This document shows positions 1 through 7,528 of a stretch of 64,000 nt of DNA, in pieces. The DNA comes from Sphingomonas turrisvirgatae (lineage in GTDB: Bacteria; Pseudomonadota; Alphaproteobacteria; Sphingomonadales; Sphingomonadaceae). A program made the position numbers and the translations under genes. The stretch lies in NCBI RefSeq assembly GCF_001721295.1, contig NZ_MDDS01000004.1, forward strand, positions 1 to 64,000, in the 5' to 3' direction. How positions within the stretch are numbered: position 1 is the stretch's first letter; each line of letters begins with the position of its first letter. The notes below the pieces were generated by a model that was given only the letters and a program-made list of their open reading frames with translations, ran no database searches and was not told the origin of the DNA.

Positions 1-24
1 GGCGTTCGCCGCCGAACTTGAACA

Positions 25-54
25 GCAACGGGCGGGGTTAACCCCGCCCGTTGC
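25..54. terminator. Perfect 30-bp palindrome, probable terminator
   Basis: Bases 25-39 are the exact reverse complement of 40-54, centred on GTTAAC. It starts four bases after a possible stop codon (19-21) and is followed by TTC. The absence of a loop in the DNA means the RNA hairpin would open a few central bases. It could terminate transcription from the left, but there is no strong T-run. Confidence 0.45.
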
Positions 55-135
55 TTCACCTGCGCTCATGCGCGACAACACCGGTCGGTCTCTGGTTGCC
101 GCTGGATGAAAGGCGGGGGTCACGTCAGGGGATGT

Positions 136-217
136 TTACCGGAACTTATCGGAACTCGGAGACTCTAAGATACTCTAAACAAATGACGTTTGGAATTCAC
201 CGGAACGCACTAGAACG
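136..217. repeat. Helically phased 10-bp tandem repeat pairs
   Basis: Three adjacent pairs of near-identical decamers are seen: 136-145/146-155 (TTACCGGAAC, TTATCGGAAC), 159-168/169-178 (GAGACTCTAA, GATACTCTAA) and 198-207/208-217 (CACCGGAACG, CACTAGAACG). The GGAAC or CTCTAA cores recur about every 10 bp, so they would lie on one face of the helix. Such arrays are typical of integrase arm-type sites or other cooperative binding sites. Which protein binds here is unknown. Confidence 0.6.
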
Positions 218-228
218 GCGGACTAAAG

Positions 229-243
229 CCTCCGTCTCCGCCA
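229..243 (+). other. Possible attachment-site core: 3' end of a tRNA-Ser gene
   Basis: The 15 bases CCTCCGTCTCCGCCA have the form of the last part of a bacterial tRNA-Ser gene: end of the T stem, a 7-base acceptor half (CGTCTCC), discriminator G and CCA. No tRNA body precedes it, so it would be a displaced 3' fragment such as tyrosine integrases leave at one end of an integrated element. The identification relies on remembered tRNA-Ser sequences and is not proven. Confidence 0.35.
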
Positions 244-358
244 TCCGCCACTCAACCGCCACCTGTGGCGGAAGTGCGACATTTCACACATTTCGGGTCG
301 CATGCGGAATGGCTGCGACCAATTGGCAACCCGCTCGTTCATGGCGCAAGGAGGTTGC

Positions 359-550
359 ATGGACCAGGATCGTATCGTTGCCGTCGGACTGTTGACTCAG
401 GGGGACCTCGATCGCCTGGGTACGGGGTTTCGCAACGTGATTCCGGTCAAGCGCGACGCGATGTTCGACGATCTGCTGGCGCAACTCGACCAGATCGAGA
501 TCGAGCCGGCCGAGCATGGCGTGATGCTGCGATCCGATCATCGCGGCTGA
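359..550 (+). CDS. Small conserved-looking hypothetical protein (63 aa)
   Basis: I do not recognise a family. The start ATG at 359 has a good ribosome-binding site (AAGGAGG at about 348-354), which is the main support for a real gene. The protein is acidic, with a predicted beta strand (RIVAVGLLT) followed by helices. It has no signal peptide, membrane segment or cysteine. It lies just right of the putative attachment region and 67 bp upstream of the M28 peptidase gene on the same strand, so it could be co-transcribed with it. An in-frame extension to 302 lacks a ribosome-binding site and was not used. Confidence 0.55.
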   Translation: MDQDRIVAVGLLTQGDLDRLGTGFRNVIPVKRDAMFDDLLAQLDQIEIEPAEHGVMLRSDHRG

Positions 551-617
551 TCTTGCGCAGCGGCTTGCCCGCATGCGCCCGCGCTGCCAGAACGGGCCTA
601 CGAAAATAGAATGAGGT

Positions 618-2288
618 ATGCCGTTCATGCGCCTTGCGCTTCTGGCTCTGCTGGGCCTTGCCGCCTGCAACACGCAATCGTCCGCTCCCGCGGTGGCGTC
701 CGACACGGCCGCTCCCGCCATCCCGCTGGATACGATGAAGGAAGCGGTGCGAACCCTCTCGTCCGACGCGTTCGAGGGGCGCGCGCCGGGCACGCCGGGC
801 GAGCAAAAGACGCTGGATTACCTTGTCCAGCAGTTCCAGAAAGCCGGGCTTCAGCCGGGCAATAACGGCAGCTGGTTCCAGGATGTGCCGCTGGTGGCGA
901 TCACCGCGAAAAATGTGAGCCCGTTGAGCTTTACCGGCGGCGCGCAGCCGATGGCGCTCAGATACGGCCCCGAATTCGTCGCCGGCACCTATCGCGTGAC
1001 CCCGCGGATCGACGTTAAGGACAGCCCGGTGGTGTTCGTCGGCTATGGCATCAACGCGCCGGAAAAGGGCTGGAACGACTATGCCGGCCTCGACGTGAAG
1101 GGGAAGACCGTCGTCATCCTGGTCAATGATCCGGACTGGCAGACGGCAGAGGCAAGGGGCGAGTTCAACGGTCGTGCGATGACCTATTACGGCCGCTGGA
1201 CCTATAAGTATGAGGAAGCGGCGCGGCAGGGCGCCGCCGCCGCGATCATCGTTCACCAGACCGAACCGGCGGCCTATGGCTGGAATGTCGTGCAATCGAG
1301 CTGGACCGGCGAGCAGCAGGTGGCCGACGCCGCCAATGGCCATGCCGATCAGTCTGCGGCGATCGGCTGGATCCAGCTCGACAAGGCGAAGGCACTGTTC
1401 GCCAGCGCCGGCCAGGATTTCGACAAGCTCGCCGCCGCCGCGAAGGTAAAGGGGTTCAAGGCCGTCCCGCTCGGCAACGTCAAGGCATCGGTCAGCTTCG
1501 ACAACACCATTCGCCGGCACGCTTCGAAGAACGTGATCGGCATTCTGCCCGGAGCCAAGCGGCCGGACGAATATGTCCTCTATACCGCGCATTGGGACCA
1601 TCTCGGCCGCTGCGAAGCCGCTGCGGATGGCGACGACATCTGCAATGGGGCGATCGACAATGCGACCGGCACCGCCGCGCTGATCGCACTGGCCCAGGCG
1701 AACAAGGCAGCGGGCGCGCCCGACCGCAGCCTGTTGTTCATGGCGGTGACGGCTGAGGAAAGCGGCCTGCTCGGCTCGAAATATTATGGCGACAATCCGG
1801 TGTTTCCGCACGCCCGCACCGTAGGCGGGGTCAATATGGACGCGCTTAACATGACCCCGCCTGCGCGGAACGTGATCGTGGTGGGCAAGGGCAAGTCCGG
1901 GCTGGAGACGTATCTCGACCGCGCGCTCGCGCAACAGGGCCGGACGGCGAGCAACGAGCCGAACCCGGAAAAAGGATTCTACTACCGCTCGGATCACTTC
2001 ATGCTCGCTAAGCACGGCGTGCCGATGCTGTATTTCGATGCCGGCGACGACCTGATCGAGGGCGGCACGGCGGCGGGCAAGGCGGCCGCGCAGGAGTACG
2101 AGAAGAACCGCTACCACGGTCCCAAGGACGAGTTCGACCCGAACTGGAACTGGGCTGGGGTGGAGAAGGACCTGCAAATCTATTACGCGGTCGGCCGCAT
2201 GCTGGCGATGACCACCGACTGGCCCAATTGGAACCAGGGCGATGAATTCCGCGCCGTCCGTGACGAGTCGCGCGCAGGAGCCAGGTAA
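618..2288 (+). CDS. M28 family metallopeptidase, lipoprotein
   Basis: Predicted exported Zn-dependent aminopeptidase. A lipoprotein signal peptide ends in the lipobox LGLAAC (Cys about residue 17), so the enzyme is probably membrane-anchored in the periplasm. A protease-associated (PA) domain occupies roughly residues 110-290. The M28 catalytic domain follows: AHWDH near residue 325 gives His and Asp ligands, AIDNATG near 345 the bridging Asp, AEES near 380 the general base and Glu ligand, NMDALN near 406 the next Asp, and SDHFM near 460 the final His. All expected metal ligands are present, so it should be active. The length of 556 residues fits the PA-M28 lipoproteins common in sphingomonads. 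An ATG at 627 is an alternative start. It ends 5 bp before aguA and may be co-transcribed with it. Confidence 0.9.
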   Translation: MPFMRLALLALLGLAACNTQSSAPAVASDTAAPAIPLDTMKEAVRTLSSDAFEGRAPGTPGEQKTLDYLVQQFQKAGLQPGNNGSWFQDVPLVAITAKNVSPLSFTGGAQPMALRYGPEFVAGTYRVTPRIDVKDSPVVFVGYGINAPEKGWNDYAGLDVKGKTVVILVNDPDWQTAEARGEFNGRAMTYYGRWTYKYEEAARQGAAAAIIVHQTEPAAYGWNVVQSSWTGEQQVADAANGHADQSAAIGWIQLDKAKALFASAGQDFDKLAAAAKVKGFKAVPLGNVKASVSFDNTIRRHASKNVIGILPGAKRPDEYVLYTAHWDHLGRCEAAADGDDICNGAIDNATGTAALIALAQANKAAGAPDRSLLFMAVTAEESGLLGSKYYGDNPVFPHARTVGGVNMDALNMTPPARNVIVVGKGKSGLETYLDRALAQQGRTASNEPNPEKGFYYRSDHFMLAKHGVPMLYFDAGDDLIEGGTAAGKAAAQEYEKNRYHGPKDEFDPNWNWAGVEKDLQIYYAVGRMLAMTTDWPNWNQGDEFRAVRDESRAGAR

Positions 2289-2293
2289 GCCAG

Positions 2294-3259
2294 ATGAAGC
2301 CGACGCCGCCGCCCGAATGGGCCAAGCACAAGGCCGTGTGGATCGGCTTTCCCAGCCATCCGGAACTGTGGGACTCGCTCGGTGCCGCTCGCGCCGAAGT
2401 CGCTGCTTTCGCCCGCGCCGTCCATGCCGACGGGGCGGGAGAGAAGGTGCTGCTCGTCGCCGCCGATGAAGAGGCCGCCACGGCCGCGCGGCTGCTCGCC
2501 GGCGACGCGGCGCAGATCGTCGTCACGCCGTTCGGTGACATCTGGCTGCGGGATACCGGCGTGATCCTCGACAATCAGGGCACCGGCCATGCGTTCGAGT
2601 TCAATGGTTGGGGCGGCAAGTACGAATATGAGGGCGACACCGAGGTCGGCGTTGCGCTTGCCGACAAGCGCCGCATTCCGGTGGAGCCGCATGGCTGGGT
2701 GCTCGAGGGCGGCTCGCTCGACTGGGATGGTACCGGGCTGGTCGTCACGACCGAACAGTGCCTGCTCAATCACAACCGCAATCCCGGCCTGTCGATGCGC
2801 GAGGCGGAAGAGCGATTGTACGAGGACCTGGGCTTCGATCGCGTGCTCTGGCTCGGCAACGGCCTCACCAACGACCACACCGACGGGCATGTCGACAACC
2901 TGGCCCGCTTCGTCGGCCCCAACCGGCTCGCGATTCCGGTGGCGGAGGAGAACGATCCCAACTGGCTGATCTATCAGGACGCCAAGCGCCGCGCCGAGGC
3001 TTTCGGCGTCGAGGTGGTGTCGATCCCCTCGCCGGGCCGCGTGATCCATGGCGATGAAGTGGTGCCGGCAAGCTATATGAACTTCTACATTGGCAATGCC
3101 GCGGTGATCGTGCCGATCTATGGCCAGCCCAATGACCGCAAGGCGGTCGAGACGATCGGCGCGCTGTTCCCGGGGCGCGAGGCCATCGGCTTGCGCGCCG
3201 ATCGTATCCTGACCGGCGGCGGCAGCTTCCACTGCATTAGCCAACAAATCCCCAAATAG
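2294..3259 (+). CDS. aguA: Agmatine deiminase
   Basis: Hydrolyses agmatine to N-carbamoylputrescine and ammonia in the cytoplasm, the first step of the arginine-decarboxylase route to putrescine. It belongs to the peptidyl-arginine-deiminase fold family. Visible signatures are the substrate-binding NDHTDGHVDN stretch (around residue 195) and the C-terminal GGGSFHCISQQ with the nucleophilic Cys near residue 313. The length of 321 residues is slightly short for the family (about 340-370). The start follows the M28 gene by 5 bp. Its pathway partner aguB lies 1 kb downstream on the same strand, beyond an opposing NYN-domain gene. Confidence 0.93.
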   Translation: MKPTPPPEWAKHKAVWIGFPSHPELWDSLGAARAEVAAFARAVHADGAGEKVLLVAADEEAATAARLLAGDAAQIVVTPFGDIWLRDTGVILDNQGTGHAFEFNGWGGKYEYEGDTEVGVALADKRRIPVEPHGWVLEGGSLDWDGTGLVVTTEQCLLNHNRNPGLSMREAEERLYEDLGFDRVLWLGNGLTNDHTDGHVDNLARFVGPNRLAIPVAEENDPNWLIYQDAKRRAEAFGVEVVSIPSPGRVIHGDEVVPASYMNFYIGNAAVIVPIYGQPNDRKAVETIGALFPGREAIGLRADRILTGGGSFHCISQQIPK

Positions 3260-3300
3260 CCTCACCGCGGTGGCTTGGCGCGAGGCGATGGCCAAGCCGC

Positions 3301-4137
3301 TCAGAATCGCGGCTTAGGCGTGCGATCCTTGTTGCGCCGGTCCGACAGGTAGCTTTGCCCGGTTTCCTCGGCGCGCACGATGTCGAACAGGCCGATCGCC
3401 TCGAACAGCTTGGCGAAGTTGCGCGCGCCATAGTTGCGCGGGTCGATCGGCGCCTGTCGCTTCGCCGCGCTGCCGGCGGCGGAAAGCGGGGCCCAGCCGT
3501 CATCGCCCGCCGTCGCCTCGACCGCCCCGCGCAGCACGGCGACCAGCTTGGCATCCTGGCTGAGCGGCTTGGACGGCTTGGTCTCGACCGCGTCGGGCTT
3601 GGGCGCGGGTGTCGCCACGGGCCGGGGAGCGGTCGGCGCGGCCGATGCCGGGGGTTCGCCCTTGGCCGCTGCGGCGTCTTCCTCACCCAGCCGGTCGAGA
3701 TAGAGAAAGGCGGTACAGGCGTTGACGAACGGCTCGGGGGTCTTGCGCTCGCCAAAGCCGTAAACGTCGTGGCCGTTCGCGCGCAACTGCATCACCAGCG
3801 GCGTGAAATCGCCGTCGCTCGACGCGATGCAGAAGGCATCGAGCTTTTGCGTGTAGAGCAGCTCCATCGCGTCGATGACCAGCGCGATGTCGGTCGCGTT
3901 CTTGCCCTTTGAATAGCTGAACTGCTGGATCGGGCGGATCGCATGCTCCTGCAGCTTCGCGGTCCAGCCTTTCAGGCTCGTGCTCGCCCAATTGCCATAA
4001 GCGCGACGGATGTTGGCGACGCCATATTTGGAAAGCTCCGCCAGCATCGCGGCGATCTTGCCGTGCGAGACATTGTCGGCGTCGATGAGCAGCGCGATTC
4101 GTCGATCGCGGGCGTGGAAGGTGCCTTCAGGGTCCAT
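3301..4137 (-). CDS. NYN-domain (LabA/DUF88) protein with C-terminal OST-HTH/LOTUS-like domain
   Basis: Predicted PIN-like ribonuclease or RNA-binding protein of 278 residues. The NYN domain covers about residues 10-155. ALLIDADN gives the first conserved acidic residue, KGKNATDIALVIDAM the second, and ASSDGDFTPLV the third, so the acidic metal-binding site is complete. A proline/alanine-rich linker follows. The last 75 residues (GWAPLSAAGS to SYLSDRR) look like an OST-HTH/LOTUS domain, which binds RNA in other NYN proteins. The start at 4137 was chosen over upstream ATGs because GAGG lies 7-8 bases before it. It runs opposite to and between aguA and aguB, and the short gap to aguB (4138-4237) must hold both promoters. 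The RNA target is unknown. Confidence 0.85.
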   Translation of the reverse strand: MDPEGTFHARDRRIALLIDADNVSHGKIAAMLAELSKYGVANIRRAYGNWASTSLKGWTAKLQEHAIRPIQQFSYSKGKNATDIALVIDAMELLYTQKLDAFCIASSDGDFTPLVMQLRANGHDVYGFGERKTPEPFVNACTAFLYLDRLGEEDAAAAKGEPPASAAPTAPRPVATPAPKPDAVETKPSKPLSQDAKLVAVLRGAVEATAGDDGWAPLSAAGSAAKRQAPIDPRNYGARNFAKLFEAIGLFDIVRAEETGQSYLSDRRNKDRTPKPRF

Positions 4138-4237
4138 GCCGCATCCTCGCATGTCCGCCGCGCGCGGTCGAGCGATCACGCGCCGGCTGTCGCGACGCCG
4201 GGGTGACGAACCGCGGCCCCGCGCTTACATAGCCGCC

Positions 4238-5092
4238 ATGACCCAGATCACCGTCGCCGCGCTGCAACTCGCCTTCTCGAACGACATCGACCGCAACATC
4301 GCCAATGTGTCCGAACTGGTGCGCGAGGCGGCGGGGAAGGGCGCTCAGGTCGTGCTGCCGCCTGAATTGTTCGAGGGCGAATATTTCTGCCGGGTCGAGG
4401 ACGAGGGCCTGTTCGCCACCGCCAGACCGACGGCCAGCCATCCGGCGGTCACCTCGATGCAGGCGCTCGCTGCCGAGCTTCGCATTCACATCCCGACCAG
4501 CTTCTTCGAGGCCGACGGGCCGCATTTCTATAACAGCCTCGCAATGATCGGCCCGGATGGCAAGGTCGCCGGCGTCTATCGCAAGAGTCATATCCCGGAC
4601 GGTCCGGGATATGAGGAGAAATACTATTTCCGCCCCGGCAATACCGGGTTCAAGGTGTGGGATGGCCCAGCGTCAGACGCGACGCTTGGCGTCGGGATCT
4701 GCTGGGACCAATGGTATCCGGAAACCGCGCGCACGATGATGCTGATGGGCGCGCAGCTGCTCTTCTATCCGACCGCGATCGGGTCGGAGCCTTATGATGC
4801 CGATCTCGACACCAGCCGCATGTGGCGTCGCGCAATGATCGGTCACGCCGTGTCCAACGTCGTACCGGTCATCGCATCGAACCGCATCGGGACGGAGGGC
4901 GACCAGCGCTTCTATGGCCACAGCTTCATCTGCGACGAATGGGGCGACATCCTTGCCGAATTCGGCGGGGAGGAAACGGGCGTGCTCACCGCGACGCTGG
5001 ACCTCGATCGTGCGCGCAAGCACCGCGCCGGCATGGGCTTCTTCCGCGACCGCCGGCCCGAACTCTACCGCCGCATGGTCGAGGATGTCTAA
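4238..5092 (+). CDS. aguB: N-carbamoylputrescine amidase
   Basis: Nitrilase-superfamily amidase of 284 residues that converts N-carbamoylputrescine to putrescine, CO2 and ammonia, completing the agmatine pathway begun by AguA. The catalytic triad is visible: Glu in PPELFEGEY (about residue 43), Lys in YRKSHIPDG (about 116) and Cys in GICWDQWYPE (about 155). The motif around the Cys is typical of the plant/bacterial AguB subgroup rather than generic nitrilases. The start at 4238 begins MTQITVAALQ, the usual N terminus. An upstream extension overlapping the NYN gene was rejected. Its stop overlaps the stop of the convergent uracil-DNA glycosylase gene by four bases. Confidence 0.95.
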   Translation: MTQITVAALQLAFSNDIDRNIANVSELVREAAGKGAQVVLPPELFEGEYFCRVEDEGLFATARPTASHPAVTSMQALAAELRIHIPTSFFEADGPHFYNSLAMIGPDGKVAGVYRKSHIPDGPGYEEKYYFRPGNTGFKVWDGPASDATLGVGICWDQWYPETARTMMLMGAQLLFYPTAIGSEPYDADLDTSRMWRRAMIGHAVSNVVPVIASNRIGTEGDQRFYGHSFICDEWGDILAEFGGEETGVLTATLDLDRARKHRAGMGFFRDRRPELYRRMVEDV

Positions 5093-5745
5093 ACGCGGCC
5101 GCGCAATGCCAGCGCGCGCGCGAACACGGCCTCGAACATGTCCGCCGTCAGGCGCCCGGTATTCTGGTTGTAGCGTGAGCAGTGATAGCTATCGATCAGC
5201 ACGCGCCCGTCCGGCATGCGATGCTCGGCCAGATGGCCGAAGCGGCATTTGGGCAGCTTGCCGCCCAGGATCTTGACCGCACTCTGATGTGCGATCTGGC
5301 CGAGCGCAATGAAGATCCGCGCGGGGATCGCATTGGCCTGGGCGTCGGCGAACGGGCGGCAATTGCGCGCTTCTTCGGGCGTCGGCTTGTTCTCGGGCGG
5401 CAGGCACTTGACCGAGTTGATGATGATCGTGCCCTTGAGCGTCAGCCCGTCGTCCGGTCGCGCTTCGTAAGCGCCTTCGCTCAGCCCGAACTTCGCCAGC
5501 GTCGCGAACATCAGGTCGCCGGCATAATCCCCGGTGAACGGCCGCCCGGTCCGGTTGGCGCCATGCTTGCCCGGCGCCAGGCCGATGATGCCGAGCCACG
5601 CCTGCGGATCGCCGAACGCCGGCACCGGCGCGTTCCACCAGTCGGGGTGCTCGGCCCGCAGCGTCTGTCGCAACGCCACCAGACGCGGGCAGCGCGGGCA
5701 GTCGCGTGGCGGCTCGGTATCGGGCAATGGGCTTGGCGGAACCAT
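5089..5745 (-). CDS. Family 5 uracil-DNA glycosylase (UDGb type)
   Basis: Predicted to excise uracil and related deaminated bases from DNA, starting base-excision repair. The family 5 motif A is seen as GLAPGKHGANRTGRPFTGD, and the C-terminal motif SYHCSRYNQNTGRLT is characteristic of this family. Cysteines in CPRCPRL near the N terminus, KCLPPENKP and ARNC match the four ligands of the [4Fe-4S] cluster found in family 4/5 enzymes. The usual catalytic Asp of families 1 and 4 is absent from motif A, as known for UDGb. The 218 residues fit the family. The start is 22 bp from the divergent folK start, so the two share a very small promoter region. Confidence 0.9.
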   Translation of the reverse strand: MVPPSPLPDTEPPRDCPRCPRLVALRQTLRAEHPDWWNAPVPAFGDPQAWLGIIGLAPGKHGANRTGRPFTGDYAGDLMFATLAKFGLSEGAYEARPDDGLTLKGTIIINSVKCLPPENKPTPEEARNCRPFADAQANAIPARIFIALGQIAHQSAVKILGGKLPKCRFGHLAEHRMPDGRVLIDSYHCSRYNQNTGRLTADMFEAVFARALALRGRV

Positions 5746-5767
5746 GCGGCCGCGATAGGCGCGCGGG

Positions 5768-6274
5768 ATGACCGCCTCAACCCCGCCCGATCGCGCGGTG
5801 CACCGCTACGTCATCGCGCTCGGCTCGAACCGGCGGGGCGTGCACGGCGCGCCGGCGGCCGAAGTGCGGGCGGCGATGGCGGCGATTGGGCAGGGGCAGG
5901 TGTCCCCGATCCTTGTTACCGCGCCGCTCGGACCTTCGCGCCGACGCTTCGCCAATGCCGCGATGCTGATCGAAAGCGACGAGCAGCCCCCGCAATTGCT
6001 TGGCCGTCTCAAGGGCATCGAGCGCGCGTTCGGCCGTCGCCGCGGCCGTCGGTGGGACAGCCGCGTCATCGACCTCGATATCATCCTGTGGTCGGGCGGA
6101 GCGTGGTCGAGCCCAAAGGTGCGCAAGGGTGCGCTGACCATCCCGCATTCGCAGTTCCGCCGCCGCGATTTCGTGCTGCGTCCGCTGCTTGCGCTCGTCC
6201 CCGGCTGGCGCGATCCGATCACGGGCCATACGGTCCGCCAGCTTGCCGCGCATCTCGCTCGTTCGGGCAGTTGA
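5768..6274 (+). CDS. folK: 2-amino-4-hydroxy-6-hydroxymethyldihydropteridine diphosphokinase
   Basis: Transfers pyrophosphate from ATP to 6-hydroxymethyl-7,8-dihydropterin in folate biosynthesis (cytoplasm). The 168 residues show ALGSN near the N terminus, the arginine-rich loop and metal motif GRRWDSRVIDLDIIL (the DLD pair binds Mg2+), and the C-terminal IPHSQFRRRDFVLRPLL signature. The N-terminal half is more divergent than the E. coli enzyme. No other folate genes are adjacent. It is divergent from the uracil-DNA glycosylase gene and lies 45 bp upstream of tRNA-Lys on the same strand. Confidence 0.9.
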   Translation: MTASTPPDRAVHRYVIALGSNRRGVHGAPAAEVRAAMAAIGQGQVSPILVTAPLGPSRRRFANAAMLIESDEQPPQLLGRLKGIERAFGRRRGRRWDSRVIDLDIILWSGGAWSSPKVRKGALTIPHSQFRRRDFVLRPLLALVPGWRDPITGHTVRQLAAHLARSGS

Positions 6275-6308
6275 CCGCGCCGGGCGGGGACCCTAAGCGC
6301 ACCCGACC

Positions 6309-6403
<95 letters not shown>

Positions 6404-6405
6404 CA

Positions 6406-6423
6406 AGCCGACCCCGATCGGCT
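6406..6423 (+). terminator. Short hairpin after tRNA-Lys
   Basis: AGCCGA (6406-6411) pairs with TCGGCT (6418-6423) around a 6-base loop. It lies just after the tRNA and at the end of the opposing gene. The stem is short and the T-run poor, so terminator function is uncertain. Confidence 0.3.
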
Positions 6424-6425
6424 CT

Positions 6426-7364
6426 TCAGTCCGCCACCGTCCACGTCCGCTCCAGCTGCGCGAAATAGCTGCGCATCGCGTCCGCCGCGCGCTGCGTCAG
6501 CGTGATGTGCGCGCGGCGCTTGTCGCCCGGATCGGGCTCGCGCCCGAACAGCCCGGCATCGTGCAGCGTGCCGATCCAGCGCAGCGCCGTGGTCGGCGGG
6601 ACGGCCGCGGCAATGCACAGGCTCGACACCGACACCCGCCGCCGCTCCAGCCGCGCGGCATAGAGGTCGAGCAGCATGTCCCAGGCCGGATCGGCGAACA
6701 ATTCGGCCGAGAAATGCTGTTCGCGCAGGCGCCGCGCACGGATCGCAGCGCGCACCGTACGCGGATCGGGGTCCGGCGCGCTGGCAGGCTCTGCACGGAA
6801 GCCGCCGCCAGTCTCGCGCAGGCCGACGCTCGCATCGAACGACGGGCGCTCGGCCGCAAGCTGGCTCAGCACTTCGGCCAAGCGCGCGACCTCCTCGTTC
6901 AACAGCCGCAGCCGCTCGGCCTCACGCTCGCGCGTCGCATCGTGCAGTCGCGCGCCGGGCTGGGGCAGCGCGGCGAGCAGGGCCGCGGCGTGCTCGGCCG
7001 GACTTGCATCGCACAGCAGCGTCGCGGCGCTGGCGATCAGCGGCGAGGCGACCGCATCGATCGCCGCGGCGGGCAGGGTGGCGACGATGCGGCATTCCCG
7101 CTCATCCGCCCAGGCGGCGAGCGCCGCGGCAGTCTCGCTCGCCAATTCGGGCGGGATGCCGGTGGCGTCGAATGCGATCAGGTCGAGCGCGATCTGCTGG
7201 GCAATGCGGGCGTCGGCCGCTTCGGGGGTCACTTGCGCCACCAGGCGCGCGCCTGATGCTGCGATCCCCTCGGCATTGGCCACCATCCGCTCCGGCGCTG
7301 CGACCAGCAATACCGTCGCGGCCTGGGCTTCCCACCTTAGCGCCGGCTTAACTTGCCTATCCAT
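6426..7364 (-). CDS. Receiver-like plus MarR-type winged-helix protein
   Basis: Predicted DNA-binding regulator of 312 residues. The N-terminal 120 residues (from ATVLLVAAPERMV) alternate strand and helix like a response-regulator receiver, with Asp in LIAFDATG at the place of the phosphoacceptor. The early acidic pair and the later conserved Lys are not evident, so it may be a pseudo-receiver. A short coiled segment (EREAERLRLLNEEVARLAEVL) leads to a C-terminal winged helix with the MarR-like pattern SSLCIAAAVPPTTALRW, then LHDAGLFGREPDPGDKRRAHITLT. The start at 7364 has GGAGG 10 bases upstream. It lies downstream of pntB on the same strand. Target genes are unknown. Confidence 0.75.
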   Translation of the reverse strand: MDRQVKPALRWEAQAATVLLVAAPERMVANAEGIAASGARLVAQVTPEAADARIAQQIALDLIAFDATGIPPELASETAAALAAWADERECRIVATLPAAAIDAVASPLIASAATLLCDASPAEHAAALLAALPQPGARLHDATREREAERLRLLNEEVARLAEVLSQLAAERPSFDASVGLRETGGGFRAEPASAPDPDPRTVRAAIRARRLREQHFSAELFADPAWDMLLDLYAARLERRRVSVSSLCIAAAVPPTTALRWIGTLHDAGLFGREPDPGDKRRAHITLTQRAADAMRSYFAQLERTWTVAD

Positions 7365-7528
7365 CGTCCGAAAACCTCCGCTTTGCTCGGCATTGCGGAT
7401 GATCCGACTGTCGCGCCCTTGCCGCAAAGCGAGAGGTCGCGCCGATCTTGACCCATCCTGGAACAACTATCTCCAGAACGGACCGGGAACGCAAGTGTCA
7501 CGACGTGCGGTACTGTGCCGAACCGGCA

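Larger units (their letters stand above)
1..358. other. Gene-free left edge with palindrome, phased repeats and tRNA-like end
   Basis: No convincing gene was seen here. Frame 1 runs open to a TGA at 19-21, which could be the tail of a gene lying to the left. This is followed at 25-54 by a perfect palindrome, at 136-217 by three pairs of 10-bp repeats, at 229-243 by a stretch resembling the 3' end of a tRNA-Ser gene, and at 256-271 by a short hairpin. The composition is visibly less GC-rich between 130 and 225 than in the neighbouring genes, as expected for a binding-site or attachment region. Confidence 0.5.

Noticed and set aside
447..2177. Long minus-strand open frame (576 codons) opposite the M28 peptidase gene
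   Set aside because: It is antisense to a clear metallopeptidase with all motifs; high GC content creates long antisense frames, and its protein has no recognisable domain.
4010..4237. Longer N terminus for AguB
   Set aside because: It would overlap the divergent NYN gene and adds a sequence unlike the family; the normal N terminus begins at 4238.
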